From Allodiplogaster sudhausi (Eukaryota > Nematoda > Chromadorea > Rhabditida > Diplogasteridae), in contig CALZFC010000015.1 in assembly GCA_945643635.1 (NCBI GenBank), positions 1,110,001-1,174,000 on the forward strand: DNA of 64,000 bases. Reading direction: 5' to 3'. Each line of letters opens with the position of its first letter. The first letter of the stretch is position 1. Made by a program: the position numbers and the translations under genes. Shown here in pieces: positions 39,206 to 52,317 of this stretch. Under the pieces are notes generated by a model. The model saw only the letters and a list, made by a program, of their open reading frames with translations. It made no database searches and was not told the origin of the DNA.

Positions 39206-42200
39206 TTAAACAGCGTCAGTAGATTCAGCCACTCCTTCATCGCCATCTCCATTTTCGAGTAATTTCTCCGTCTTTTCAGCAGTTTCCTTTGCACGTTCAT
39301 CATCCTCAAGTTCCTAGAAGAACAAGTACATCTTACTACTCTCACGAGCTCATATTTTGATGGGGCGCATAAAATATCTACAAAATAAACTCTTCTATAT
39401 AAAATGGACTACACGAGGCACAAATATCTTACTCGTGCTAACACTTTATGAGGAGACAATTTACCCGTGGTTTCATACAATTTATTGTCCTTTTTTAAAC
39501 ATCCGCATAAAAATAGGATGACTCGACAATAGTTCTTACTTTCTGAGCTTGTTTTCCCATGTCGTTGCCAGTGACTTCCCTCAAGGCAACAGTTGCATAG
39601 CAGCCAGAGCGAAGGTCCATCTGCAGGAGCAGCGCCCATTGTTCTTTCTTCTCTTCCGGAGAACTTGAGACGGAAATGCCACGAAGGTCCTCCTTAACAA
39701 CTTCCGATGTACTAACAACCCTATGCAAGCATGACTACTTTCCATGAATTTCACACAGTCATATATGATCGAATATCAAAGGAAATGAATAATCAAGAGA
39801 ATTGCATTCCTTGTTGATGCCAAATGATTTGAAATGTAAACCTGCAGCTGCTGGCGATCAACCGAGTACTGAACAAACTTCCATTCAACATTCTCAGCTT
39901 GCTGCATCAATGGCCGGGCAGCTTCTCCCAATGAAAAGTTGCTGAAATTGAACTTGCCAATCATAAACTGATGAAAAAAATATTTAGAAGAAGAAAAAGC
40001 ACCTCTCGAGTGCTTTGAAGGAATCAAACGAGATTTCGTCCTCTTTCAGAATCTTCTCGTAAAATTCGACGGCTGAATTGCATTATACTTTGCTTTTTTT
40101 TAAAGTAACAATAACGAATTAAGGAGCAGAATGACTACCGTATCCACTCCTTTCTTTGCAGTGGGCGCCGGGAAGTGGCAGTTGGATACTGTAGCAAGTG
40201 GCGCCCTCTCCGAGAGGAGCGCCGGCAGCATCAGAATCCCCTGCGACAACGGAATCACCATGGGTGCTCCAGCGAAGGGTCGCACACTCAACAGAATCTC
40301 CAATAGCAAAGAATAAGACTTGAGGGGCGAGAGCTGTTGATTCAAAGTTGAACCTTGTTCCATAGAAGACTCTGATAAGCATGAATGTAGATGCTACGAA
40401 TGTTCAGTGGAAGACGGAAGATGGCGTCTTTCCACGAGGAACCTATGATCTCATTGAATCTAATCCAAAAGATCAAATCTGGTGAATAAAACGGAGAGAG
40501 AGAGCTGGCACCTTTAGAGAGCGACCGAAGCAGATTTCCCTCGATGGAAGCAAATGCCTGCGCGCCCTTCAGCTCAGCAGCCGCTTTGGCAGCATCTCCT
40601 GTGGTACGGAAGACATCCACGGCAGCCTGCACGCTTGCTAAAAGGAAAAGAACCATAAACATAACGAGCACTTCACTTCTCACCAACGGCTATTTGATTA
40701 GTAAAACAGAAATTTACAACTCAGCAACCTGCAGCATACCGCGTGTTTTGTCATTAAAAGAAAATGAGACATGCTGCAGTTACCTGCATATGTAATCGAA
40801 AATATCAACTTGTTTTCATAAAATGAATCATAGAAATCACCGAATGATAAAATGAATCATAGAAATCACCGAATTCACGTCGTCGTCAGCAAAACATCAT
40901 TCAAATCTTAGGTCATTGTGAGGTACAATTCCATCTGTTACCGTAGTAATTAGTGCCTGTTCTACAAGAACTATACGGTACTCGTGATGCAATATACCGT
41001 ACTTAGTGCTTGGGTGCTGCCGAGCACTGCCTCCACTGCTTCCTTCCACTTCCTCTGCAGAATGAGTCTTCCCACATGCTCAGTCTTGGTCTCGCACGAT
41101 CCGAAGCGTTGTGTGCCAAAGTAGTTTATAAAACCCTACAAAAAGCCAGGTGGGTTTTCTTTATTTATTCATTACAAGTTTTAAAATATAAACAAATTTA
41201 CAATTAGCAGACCTTTTCAGCAAAGATCTTGAGCCTGGCTTCCAAAGTATCTTTCGCTGACTCAGGGATGCTTCTACAAATGAACATATATCAGTAAAAC
41301 TCTCATTCTTACAAAAATCTCTGGAATGGGACAGTTGTTTACCAATTGTTTACCAACCGTAACGCTATCCGGAAACGATTGCCCCAGTTGCCGCCCGTCT
41401 TGAGTGCCTTGTCATTGTACTCGAAATCATACATGAGCAAGTCTCGCAAATGAGAGTTCAATGCTCTAAGACGTTCCTGGAATTAGGAGACATTGCAGAA
41501 ACGAATACCAGTGTAATGTCAATCACCTTCTCTACTTGAAAGACGCTTATTCGCTGAGCCGTTACTGCGCGGCGGTCTTTCAAACCACATATTTTGAAGT
41601 TCTCAGTAGACACCCTGAACAATAGTTGAAATCAATCCAGCATTCCGCTTTATCTTAAGTAGTCAGGGAGAAAGTTAAAACTGTCTAACCGGAGAAACTT
41701 TCCGATGATTCCCAGAGCATAAGTAGTCTCTTTATTCTCTTTGGCAAGCGTGAAATGCACGAATCGAGGTTGTCCGGGTGGCCAACGGGTACGCTTTCTA
41801 ACAAAAAAAAAGCTGCCTCATCTTAGTTACGAAGCGTTTATATCTGTGCTTTTCTCTCTCATCTGACCGACCTTCTCACACAAAAACCATTGAATCATAA
41901 ATGGGTGGAAAAGGTGGCGGAATGAAAACTTGCAAAAGAAAACTGATAAGCCATGATTACAACGAAAAGAATTGAAAGCGCTCCTCTGTTTATACAGCTG
42001 GTGTGGAACAAAAAAAGGAGAACGGAAAAGGTGACGGCCAAAACCTGTTCGGGTTGCCGCGCACCACCTTAATCATTTCCCCCGTTGTTTCCGACTCGAG
42101 CCGGCCATGGTATCTTTGCCGAAGAAAACCATGGATTCCAGTGCGAGCGGCCTTGTCAATCTCCTGTAAAAAGAAAGTTGTATCTAAAAATTCTTAAACA

Positions 42201-42680
42201 TCTCATAACGGATGGACCTTCAGAAGTTAAAATCTGGGCACGGAGAAGAACAAGGGATAAACACACCGCAACGTTGATTGTTGAAAAACGCCGATTGCCC
42301 GCAAATACATCGTCGCATTCCTTGACGAAATCCTCATTGAGGACATCAGGCACCACAGCGGAGTCGTCAACAGTCTGACAGAGGCAAACAACCATTTGAC
42401 CTTGCAGATCGCTGCTAAGCTAACATCATTAGCAGGTGTAACATCTGCTGTCTTGAGATTCTCTTCTGTGACTTCAGCAACGGTCAGAAGACGAGCTACC
42501 GTCTTGTCCTCTGCTATTTCTTGCACGATGAAGTCGGAATACAGTCGCTTCATGACGGATTTTACCTTTAACCACAAGCGTGATCAACAGGGACAAAAGA
42601 AGGTGAATAAGAAGCAAGTATTCGACCTTGACACTGTTGACATTCCTCACGTACGCAGTCATTCCGTAGTCAGACTCCAT
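39206..42680 (-). CDS. PUS7: PUS7, TruD-family pseudouridine synthase
   Basis: Stand-alone pseudouridine synthase acting on tRNA, snRNA and mRNA (UNUAR-type sites in PUS7 enzymes). Sixteen minus-strand exons keep phase: 42680-42627, 42565-42401, 42374-42267, 42163-42045, 41797-41690, 41614-41527, 41476-41358, 41273-41213, 41135-41003, 40637-40512, 40442-40354, 40286-40139, 40072-40003, 39941-39842, 39692-39540, 39313-39206 (stop TAA), giving about 582 aa. RLYSDFIVQEI matches the N-terminal signature. GLKDRRAVT is the TruD catalytic motif with the nucleophilic Asp at about residue 198. GFINYFGTQRFG and IYIHAYQSLLWN are the other two conserved motifs. PLPGAHC and GCYATVALREV follow. The ATG sits directly after an AG. 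The acceptors at 40286 and 39692 were chosen to keep the conserved frame and are less certain. Length is slightly below human PUS7 (661 aa), mostly N-terminal. Confidence 0.92.
40818..40874. repeat. Two-copy 29-bp tandem repeat in a PUS7 intron
   Basis: ATAAAATGAATCATAGAAAT plus CACCGAAT occurs at 40818-40845 and again, perfectly, at 40847-40874, a 29-bp period. It lies inside the PUS7 intron 40638-41002 and leaves the splice sites intact. Confidence 0.95.
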
Positions 42681-43039
42681 CTTAAAGAAGATAATAAATC
42701 ACGCACATTTAATAACGTTAACAGACACAGCAAACCCTCCCAGATGCAATAATAAACAAAAACTCTTACTCATAAAAAACAACGAGTACACCAAAAATAA
42801 GGGGACGTTTAGTGAACATCTCTTGAACCCTTGATTTATAAGATTCAAATCTTTTCAACTCTATCGTAGCATATCTAGTTCGGGAGGTCATTCGCTGTTT
42901 CTGGGTATTTCTTTCTTGTAAGGCTTCTGCTGTGATCGTTACCTTTTTATTGACTTATTCAGTTCATTAGGGGTTGCTTCAGATTCAGATATATATTTTT
43001 AATTCTAGAAAGCTAGCGCCATCCGATGAACTCAAAACT
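42681..43039. promoter_or_regulatory. Divergent intergenic region PUS7/GTPBP10
   Basis: Only 359 bp separate the PUS7 start codon (- strand) and the GTPBP10 start codon (+ strand), so both promoters must lie here if the start codons are right. The interval is AT-rich. An AG acceptor-like site (TTTTTAATTCTAG) lies about 30 nt before the GTPBP10 ATG and another AG directly abuts the PUS7 ATG, so either gene could have a spliced or trans-spliced leader. No TATA box or initiator could be assigned with confidence. Confidence 0.5.
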
Positions 43040-44922
43040 ATGCGACTGAGCCACGTTCTGAAGAGAACTATCAAGGACGTCCAGCAGTTAATCAAGCATG
43101 ACTTGAATGTTCTAGAGCGAGATGTTTTTATAGTCAGAGTAAAGGCCGGCAACGGAGGAGCTGGTTTGGCCAGGTATGGTTGTCAATGATTCCGATATCG
43201 TTCTGGAACCCGCTTTTTTCTTCTAGAAAACCAAGTATTCGAAGTTCAGATACAACGGAGTTGGAGGGAGAGGCGGCAATATTTATGCCACTGTTCAGCG
43301 TGAAATGGCTTTCGCCGACGTTAGGAAGCTCTTTTCCACAGGCATGATCGTTCGGTTCGTTCTTTTCTTACTTTATATTAGGGCGGCAGGACGGAGTTAT
43401 TCCTTTGAAAGTGAGAGGTTTTTCATGCCAAGGAAGTGGAGTTCTTAGCTAGAGCAATTGTCAGACTATTCATAAAATGTTTGAGAGCAGACAACGGAGA
43501 AGCGTGTCTAAAAACTAAGCTCGTTGGGTCTCACGCCGCAGATACGGTAATCTTTCTTTTTACTGTATTCGAATGGACAACCTTCCAAACTATTATCTCC
43601 AATTCTTTTTGAAGATTCTTAAAGTGCCCCTTGGTGTGGAGTTCGTGAACGAAGAAGACGGAGTTCTCATTGCACGCTGTGAGAAGCCTTTCCGGAAGTA
43701 TCTTATCGCAAAAGGTGGCGAAGGGGGCAACTTTAACAACGGATTCAAGTACGAACTACGTTATCTTTTTTTCTTATTATTTTAAATTCAGGATATAAAA
43801 GTGCTATTCTATTTAGGGCAGAACCTGGCGAGTTTCTAAGTGTCAGCATTCATCTAAAGCTTCGACCGAATGTCGCTTTTCTCGGCTTTCCTAATGCAGG
43901 TTTGATTTTCTTGCTCATACCTGAACTATTTGTGCTGCTGCATAATGAAGATGTTTCTTTATTCAAGGCAAATCTACAATTCTAAAGGCATTGGTGCCTA
44001 GGAAGCATGTGAAGATTGCCCCCTATGCTTTCACCACAACGAAGCCCCAGGTTGCCTTCATGAATCTGGAAGAAAACACGAATACCGAAAAGGAGAGTGA
44101 CGAAGGCGTCCACGAGTCACAGCCCTTCACTCTCTCATTAGCAGATCTGCCTGGTAAGCTTACTTTTCAAAATGTTTTTCCTTTTTATTAGAACTTTCTG
44201 GACCGTTGACTGAATTAGCAAATCTTTAGGCATAATCGAAGGCGCCTCTGCGAATCGTGGTCACGGTTTTTCATTCCTCAAACATCTCGAGTACGCCGAC
44301 ATTATCTGCGTAGTAGTCGACTGCACGGGGTTTCAACTCAAGAATGATCTGAACGAGCCATTCAGGTTTTTGTTTGTAATCCTTAAAAATGTTTTATTGT
44401 TTTAAATGTTTTGTTCTCTTTTAAGTAGCAAAAAGCCTAATGCTGTTATAATAGTACTTATTCGTATTGATTTGCAGAAGTGCCCTCGAATGCATCGCTT
44501 TGCTAAATAAGGAAGTTGAGATCTACAGCCCTCGACTGTTAAGCAAGCCTGTCGTAATTGCGCTCAATAAGATCGATCTTATCAAAGATAAACAAGTACT
44601 GCCTTCTGCATTCTATGTTTAACAATTACTCTCCAAAGTTGTTTCTTTATTTGAAATGATACAAAAAGTATGGTTTATGGACACTCTTCTCAGAAAACTT
44701 GATTTGCAGGAGCTGCAGTCGTTAGTAGAATTAGTCTCGGCCCGTGAGTGGCGGAGAGCTCTTCCCGATGTAGGAGATGAATCTTCTTCTCCCATTCAAA
44801 CACCGTTCAAGGTTGCGAAAGTTGTTACTTCTGCAGCTGCAAGGAACGACATCTCACAGCTCAGGGAAGCACTCGTTGAGATGCAACGGTTTATTAGGCC
44901 AGAAAATAGAATAGTTTCCTAG
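43040..44922 (+). CDS. GTPBP10: GTPBP10, Obg-family mitochondrial GTPase
   Basis: Obg/CgtA-type GTPase; GTPBP10 helps assemble the large subunit of the mitochondrial ribosome. Nine + strand exons keep phase: 43040-43173, 43250-43354, 43486-43546, 43615-43748, 43817-43899, 43968-44153, 44230-44365, 44478-44595, 44710-44922 (stop TAG), giving 389 aa, the same size as human GTPBP10 (387). The glycine-rich Obg fold is residues 30-150 (RVKAGNGGAG, GVGGRGGNIY, AKGGEGGN). G1 is GFPNAGKST near residue 170. G2 lies in APYAFTTTKPQ, G3 is DLPGIIEGA and G4 is NKID. GFQL and LLNKEVEIY fit GTPBP10 better than GTPBP5/MTG2. The N terminus is basic (MRLSHVLKRTIKD), compatible with mitochondrial import. The acceptors at 43250 and 43486 were selected by frame and family alignment. 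Confidence 0.93.
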
Positions 44923-45371
44923 AAATAATAATACCTCATTTGGTATATCTAGTTCCGATGGTAGCTACATTTCCAAATCCAAATACGCCTCAAACTTGTT
45001 TTCCTCTTTATTGTTATTATGGCATTGTTGTGATGTTGGTTATTCTCGTGAAAATACCATTGTGTAGTCACTTTGGTTGTTTGCTGGATTCACATGATAA
45101 ACGTATTTCTGATAGGGAACACACAAGTCCTCTGGGTGCAGTAGCTGTAGTATCTCAGCTTCTAGTCTACCAATATGCCAACAACAAGAACGCTGCTAAT
45201 TTGGTCAAAGTGCCGGTTTGAGAAGCTGGATATAGAGAGAGGAGAGACAGAGAGAGAGAGAGAGTGAGGGAGAGAGAGAGACGAAAGGCATAGAGAAGGA
45301 GAGAGAGGAGAAGCTGCGCATTCGGTGGCGACAATTGCGTTGTGTTCGAGGTCGTGAGAAAGGATGAGAGA

Positions 45372-45481
45372 GGAAGTAGATATGGGAGAGTGAGTGAAAA
45401 AGGGGAGAGAGAGAGAGTTCGGGAATGGAAGTAGATATGGGAGAGTGAGTGAAAAAGGGGAGAGAGAGAGAGTTCGGGAAT
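45372..45481. repeat. Perfect 55-bp tandem duplication
   Basis: The unit starting GGAAGTAGATATGGGAGAGT occurs at 45372-45426 and again without mismatch at 45427-45481. It lies in the spacer downstream of GTPBP10. Perfect identity of both copies points to a recent duplication. Confidence 0.95.
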
Positions 45482-46340
45482 CCATTTGCACTTACTGGTG
45501 ATGCTTCCAAGTACTAAGTAGTGCCCTTGAGTCATCTCTACTAAGATTCTGACACAATATCGTCGGGCCCATGCGACTTTCGGCGGGCTATGCACTGCTG
45601 TTTCCGTTTTCCTCCTTTCTCTCTATCTTTTCTGTCTCCCTCTCTGTGTCTCTTGCTTTCTGCCTGTTTCTCTGCTTGTCTTCTCTCCTTTCCTCACTCT
45701 CTCGTCGTCTCCACCCTCTCTCTGTTCACTCGACTGCGCGCTGTTTACGTGGTAGACTGAACTGGATTAGGGGCTTTAGAGGGAGAAGAGAGCCCGAGTG
45801 CTGCTGCGTGTGCCGCAGAGGCCTTCTCCGCCCTGCAGAGGGTGGCCGCCAGACCTCGAGCCAGCAAAATAGGTCCGTCAAGTGTATATTATTTTGTTAT
45901 TTCAAATCTGGAGCTATGTTTTTCATGCTGCTCGCCTAAGACTGTTGATGAATGTTTTCTCAAATTAGAGAGTTTTCTATTTTCCACAGCCCCCTAATTT
46001 GCGACGGATTAAAAAATTATTTCATTGGCAGCTAAACACAGAATAAATTGATAAATCCACCGGACATTATAGTTCGAAAATGTTTCCTGATTCTGAGGTG
46101 AATCTGTAGTCTATTTGCGTTCCTTTGCTATTTGTTGACATACGATTTTATTTTTGTATCATCAAACTATGTTTATTGTATCTATTTGTTGATTTGATTT
46201 TGATTTGATTTATTTACGTTCTGTTCTATATATTGTTCAGTGCGTATCGGTAATATTTGTGCTCACTCACAGCTGGTTACTTGTCGCTCCTAATCTCTTC
46301 CTTTTAGTTGTCTGTAGGATCTCCCTCTCTTCTTTCCCTT

Positions 46341-46347
46341 GCTCTCC

Positions 46348-46386
<39 letters not shown>

Positions 46387-46545
46387 CTCTCTCTCTCTCT
46401 CTTTTTCCTTCTCTCTCTCTCTTTCTCCTTCTCTCTCTCTCAGCCTAATTGTCTAATTATGCGCATTTGACAGGCCGTTCAGCCTGCCAAGAGGATACGT
46501 AGAGAGCGTGTGGTATGCACGCCGCGCTATTATAGTCGAAGCTTT

Positions 46546-46594
<49 letters not shown>

Positions 46595-46898
46595 ATCTCT
46601 CTCTCTTTCTCTCTCTATCTCTATCTCTATCTCTCTTGTCATCTTTTCATCTTTGTGCTCTCTCACTCTTCCTCACTCTCTCAGCCTCTCACTCTTGTGC
46701 ATTTCCCCTGAATTCCCCCTCAGGCACCACGCCCTTTCGAGTCCCCTTCCCCACCCTCTTCGAAACGGCGTCCTCTGCCTAGTTGCAGGGCCCACAGGCG
46801 CACACTGCTTTTAATAAATTCATACCCGCTTCCCACCCACTGCTGTGCCCCCTGCGATGCGTGTTCTCTCTCGCACAACATCTCTGCCCGTCGTTGTC

Positions 46899-46932
<34 letters not shown>

Positions 46933-46970
46933 TTCTCTCATTCTTTCTCTCTCTCTCTCATTCTCTCTCT

Positions 46971-47018
<48 letters not shown>
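46341..47018. repeat. Cluster of long (CT)n tracts
   Basis: Three long CT tracts, about 46341-46440, 46546-46636 and 46898-47018, within 700 bp, with CTAT and CTTT variants. Each is followed or separated by short GC-richer sequence. Confidence 0.9.
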
Positions 47019-47020
<2 letters not shown>

Positions 47021-48487
47021 TCTCATCTGTCACACCCAGTGCCGTTCTCTCTTTGGACATTACTTTTCAGCTATTCCAAGACGCCTTCCCTTCTACTCTC
47101 GGCCTCATTAAACGCGCATATTGTTAGCCGCATTGCGTGCCAAAGGAAGAATTTCATTAGCCAGCAAATTTCTTATTTTCTTCTTTTTCTGGGAAAAGCT
47201 GTTGGTTTTCTCAATTGAGATTCTTTCTTAAAACTTCCTCACTGCTTTCTCAGCACTGCAGAACCGCTCATTGCTCTTCCCCGCTATAATTGTCTTTTAT
47301 GGCTCTGGGTCCTGAGAAATTTTGTTCAATGGCTCTGAGTTCTAAAAAAAATTGCTCCACAATAAAAAAATAGTGCCCACAAGTGGTATTAATTCGATTG
47401 ACCCTCTGTCTGTTATAAAATGGGAGCGTTTAACGGGGCTAATCCAAGAGCAGTCCCTCTCTCCCTCCAAGCCTTCTTCGTTTACTGCAAATTTAGCAGA
47501 AGAAATCGAGTGCTGTTTGGCTGGCTGAGTTGTGCGCGGTGCGTGGTGTCACTGAGTTGGAGAAAGTCTGCTACTTTTCTTTATTCTGTTCTCTCTCTCT
47601 CTCTCTTCCTTCTCTCTCTCCTTCTCTATCTCTCCATCCTGTTATCTCTCTCCATTCTCCTTCCTTGTCCTCTGCAACAAAAGACAGAGGATGAGAAGAG
47701 CATATCACATTGCAAGAAGGCGAGAAGAGATGAAGGGAGGGGCAACATCTTGAAGAAGAATTAGAAGGCCCGGGAAGGGTGACAAGGAGTAGGAATCATT
47801 CATGCGCGTTTTCAAAAGACTAAAGAATGGAAATATACTTTTTTCCCACAGCTATCAAGAGTTGAAGCGTTCTCTTCCTTTCTCTTTGTTCTGTTTTTGG
47901 CAGGCGGTTTATTCTTATCAGCGTGAACATGATAAGGAATTATTGCATGCCATATTATACTGACAGTGAGCTTGCACGTAATGGGAGTACTTTCTTTCAC
48001 TTTCCATAAGAAAGTAACATATATTATTATTATTAGAGTAAGAAGGCTCAAAAGTTTGTGCTCCAATAGTACCGCTCCTCTAATGAAAATGCTCTTTCGA
48101 ATTGGTATTGAAATTAAAAGCTCCAGTTCTTCTATTATTAGAAATGCGGTAAATGAGACTTTGCTTTTAGAAACGGTTGCCACCTGCTTTATCCTTTCTG
48201 AAATATTCTGGCCAATTAGGCCTTTGTCTCTTGACTATAGGTATCAAACGTCATCAGTATGTACTTGATGCTATGACAACCCGTTACAACACGACGAAAG
48301 TACTCAGACAGATCAGAGCAGATCGTTCGTGAGAGAATGCGCCACTCCTCAGGCTTAGACCCTTTGCCGAATCATTCCCCCCCCCTCTGCTCTTCCCAGC
48401 TTCATTATACGGGATGTGTCAAGATTCTCTCATCGCCTACGCTCTTTATAGCACCCGGGAAAATAATTAGGCATGCCGGATGGGGAG

Positions 48488-48489
<2 letters not shown>

Positions 48490-48541
<52 letters not shown>
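48490..48541. repeat. (GA)n microsatellite
   Basis: Pure GA tract of about 52 bp in the 9-kb spacer. Confidence 0.93.
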
Positions 48542-48545
<4 letters not shown>

Positions 48546-49129
48546 GGGAAATGGAACGGAAGGGAGAATGGAGAAAAAAGAATGGATTCATCTTTCTCTC
48601 TCTCGTTCTCGTTCCTCCGGAGAACTTGTGAACGCTTCAATTTAATTCTCTATTTTTAATCGAGATCTCTCAAGATGAGGGGAATTGAGCTGTCATCAAA
48701 AGTCAGGAGTTGTGTCCTGCCATTTGACCTCATTGTGGTTTCTGTTTATTTTATCTTACTATTATTGTTGCAAGGGATGCCAGCTTTATTTAAAATTTAG
48801 CTTTCAAAGAAGTGCCCAACTCTGTCATAGACGGATCTGCAATTTTTCACTTTAGCGAAGTATCTTTCCTTCCCGTTCATCTGGGCTTCACAAACAACAT
48901 TCGGGATGAGTTTTACCGGATACGCTTAGGAATGGATTCGAGTTCTCAGAGTCACTCATCCACTGCTTAAACAAGAGAATTCATCTACACCTGTTTTTCA
49001 CAACTTTGTTATTCTCATGTTTTTTCTGAATCTCGCCATCCTACATGTTCTTCTTCCACAATTAACAACCTCGGCTCAAGTGCACTTTGTGTCTATCCCT
49101 CTCTTCCATTCTCTACATCTCATTCTTTC

Positions 49130-49165
<36 letters not shown>

Positions 49166-52100
49166 ACCTTCATCCCTCCCTCTTCTGTTTATTTCTTATG
49201 CGTCCTTTCCGTTTATCACATTGGAAGATTCTTCCTTTATATTGCTATTTCCCCCGCTTCCACTCCTTCCGTGGGTAAACCCATAATCTTTTGGCAGCTG
49301 CTAGACGCCCTCCCCCCTGGCCACTACTGTTGCTTGCCACCTCTTCCAATCCAATGTATGTGTGTGGCTTTTCCAATTTCCTACCACCCTCCCTCCTTTG
49401 TGTTTGTCTCTGCACTCTCCTGTTTCCCTATGCTCTCTCATTGTTGCCTCTTCCTGGAGAGGAAATAAAGCCTGACACTTTGGTCGGTGGCCTTGTGAGG
49501 AATGCGAGAAGTAGCGGGATGTGACTGGTGAATGATAGCAGCATCTTGGCTCATGCTTCATACTTTTTGCGTCTCTCGAACTCCCAATTGCTTCGTTCTC
49601 TCTGCCTGTCTGTCTTCCTCTCTTTCTCTCTCTCTCTCTCTATCTCTCTCTCCCTCTCCCTCTCCCTCTCCCTCTTCCTCTCCCAATATCCGTCTGTCTC
49701 TCTCTTCCCATCTCTCATGCCAACAGTTGCAAAGTCCTTTTTTTTCTTGTGCACTCGAGTTGAGTCTGCCTCTCTCCCTCTGCCGAACCCATCCCACCCT
49801 TTCCCCGTTCTCCGTCATCTCTTCTTTCCCCTTCCGGTCTAATTCCTCTTCCTCATGTTCCCGAACTATGAGCAATGCAGCAAAATGATCCGTATTTCAT
49901 TAGCTGTGTCTTCTAATCCATGGATTGTAATAGTGGACTACGAAGCAAGTCTTCTTCCTTTTTTATGAACTATGTTTCACTCACTCTTTCTCTTTCTTCG
50001 CCTACCTCTCTCTCTCTCTCTCTCGCTCTCTCTCTTTCTCTCTTTCTTTCTCTTCCTCTTAGCCTCCCTCTCTTTCTCTCTCTCTTACTCGGTCCCGTTC
50101 TCTTTCCCATTCCCTGTATATCGTCCGTCGTTCGTCGTCTTCTCCGATGAGTACCTCGGAAGCCTTCACCTACTTTCATTTTCATGCTTGCCCCTCTCGG
50201 AGCAAGCGTCTCCTTGTTCCACATTCAGACGTGCACTATCCTATCGGAACCGCTTGTCTGCCTCTCTTCTCTCTTTACTTCACTCTTTCTGTCGGCCCCT
50301 CTCTTCCTGCTTCTCTGTCCAATTCAGGCTATGCACAGAGAGGGAGAAAGAGTGTGAGAGATAGAGATAGAAAGTAAAAAAGGGGTTGAGATGCCGTCGC
50401 TGTGCTCTCTGCACCTTCTCTTGTCGTGCCACCGTCGTGCTCTGTCGCATTCGTGATGCTTTCCTCCCAGTCGTCTCCTCTTCTGTCACGCTCTCTCATC
50501 TCATTCTTTCTTTCTTTCTCTCTCTCCACTTTCTCATCGTTCCACACTCTCTCAATCACTCATCGCTACTGATGCTTTGTAGTGGCTAAAGCGGCCTTTG
50601 ATGTCGCCTCCCTTCATCCCTTCATCTCTTCATCTCTTCATCTGCTTCCTTCTTCTTCTCTCTCTCTCTCTCGCTCTCTCTCTTCACTTCACCCCTCTCT
50701 CTCTCTATCTCTCTCTGACTCTCTTCACTCTCCCTTCCATATAAGGTAGCGTCAATTGTCCATCCTGCAAGCCAAGAGCCCGAGCTAGACTTGCCATTTT
50801 CGAGGCTTTTTTTTCTAGTGCGGTATGTCTTCCTTTTTCCGACAATTCTCGGATTCCCTTTTTGATCAAATTTAACAATTGTTTTCTCTTTCAAGCGACG
50901 AACAAGGACAATCTCGTCGAATGCGGAAAATGAGAAGTAAAAGGATGACTTATATATATTGTATTCTTTCTGCAGCAGAGCCACTCTTGATTCGCATGGA
51001 CCACTCCTTCTTAAGGTTCGCGCTGCTCTTCCTAGCTGAAACATTGCTTGGAGCATAAGATAAATGGACGCATTCTAGGGAAGATGGGGATTTAAGAGAG
51101 AGGCGAGAAAGCGAGAGGAGAAAAGAAGAGAGAGAGAGAGAGAGAGCAGATAGAGAGATGGAAGAAGAGGAAAGAGAGAGAATGAAGACAGAGAGAGTGA
51201 AGAAGGGAGAGAGAGGGACAAAGAAAAGTCCGTAGAAGGAAGAAGCTTGACTTCTATGGCGCCGCCGTCGCATCTGCCCTCATGGGCAACTTATCATTTT
51301 GCTCCGACTCATGCGCATTGTTATGCTTGACGGAGTGGGTGCGGGAATAGAGAGAGAGAGAGAGATGAAAGGAGAGAGAGAATCAACGAAGACAGTGATA
51401 GAGAAGCATAGAAAGATATCGCAAGATGACGGCCAAAAAGGAATCTTATGCGCGATCCAGAGTGTAACACGAATTGGTTAGAAAGTCGAAGCAATATCTG
51501 AAGTCGCTCTGGCAGTGACAGGCCGTTACTCTCTTATAACTGGATCTCTCTGTATGAGAACGTAGAAGATGGCCACTCCTTGATCTTCCCAACCCACTGT
51601 CTATTACGTGGTAGAAGCCTAGGTCACGCATGCCCGGAGAGTGTGGGAGAGGTTCACGGGATTCTTCTAGAATGCGCGACGATTGTCTTTCTTTCTCTAC
51701 GCCCTCTAAATGTTTCACTCTCTCTCTCTCTCTCTCTCTCTCTTTTCTCTAGTCCCTCGTCGACCTCCTCCAATGTTGAAGCACCTTCCCACGGCCCGTC
51801 GGCATCTTCAACTTTCACTGCCTCCTTCCCGGTTTCATTCAATGTTTGATGGCCAGAAGAGAAACCATTTGATGACTGAAATTGCTTAGGAGGGGAAAGA
51901 TGCTCTGCTGCTTATAATTCACATATGATGCCTATTTCTTCCATTATATTTTATTTTAATTTAAATGGACTCCGTCTCCTTGAATGTTGTTTCAGTTTTC
52001 GAGCGCGTTACTTGAATCAAGCATACTGGCCTATCCCAGCAGTGAATGTCGACGCTTCCTTCTTTCCTTTTACTCTATGTCTTTCTTTCTCTTTCTTTTT

Positions 52101-52285
52101 CTCTCTAGCTGTCTCTCCCTCGGCCTCTCACTCTCTCGCTTTCTTCTCTGCACTCTCTCTCTCTTCCTCACATGGTCTTCGTCCACATGCAGCACGGCCT
52201 TCATTTCACGCCTGACTGGAAGATCTGAAGCAGCCAAGTGAGCGGCCACTCCACGCATGCGCCAAGAAAGGAGATGCAGGAAGAA

Positions 52286-52317
<32 letters not shown>

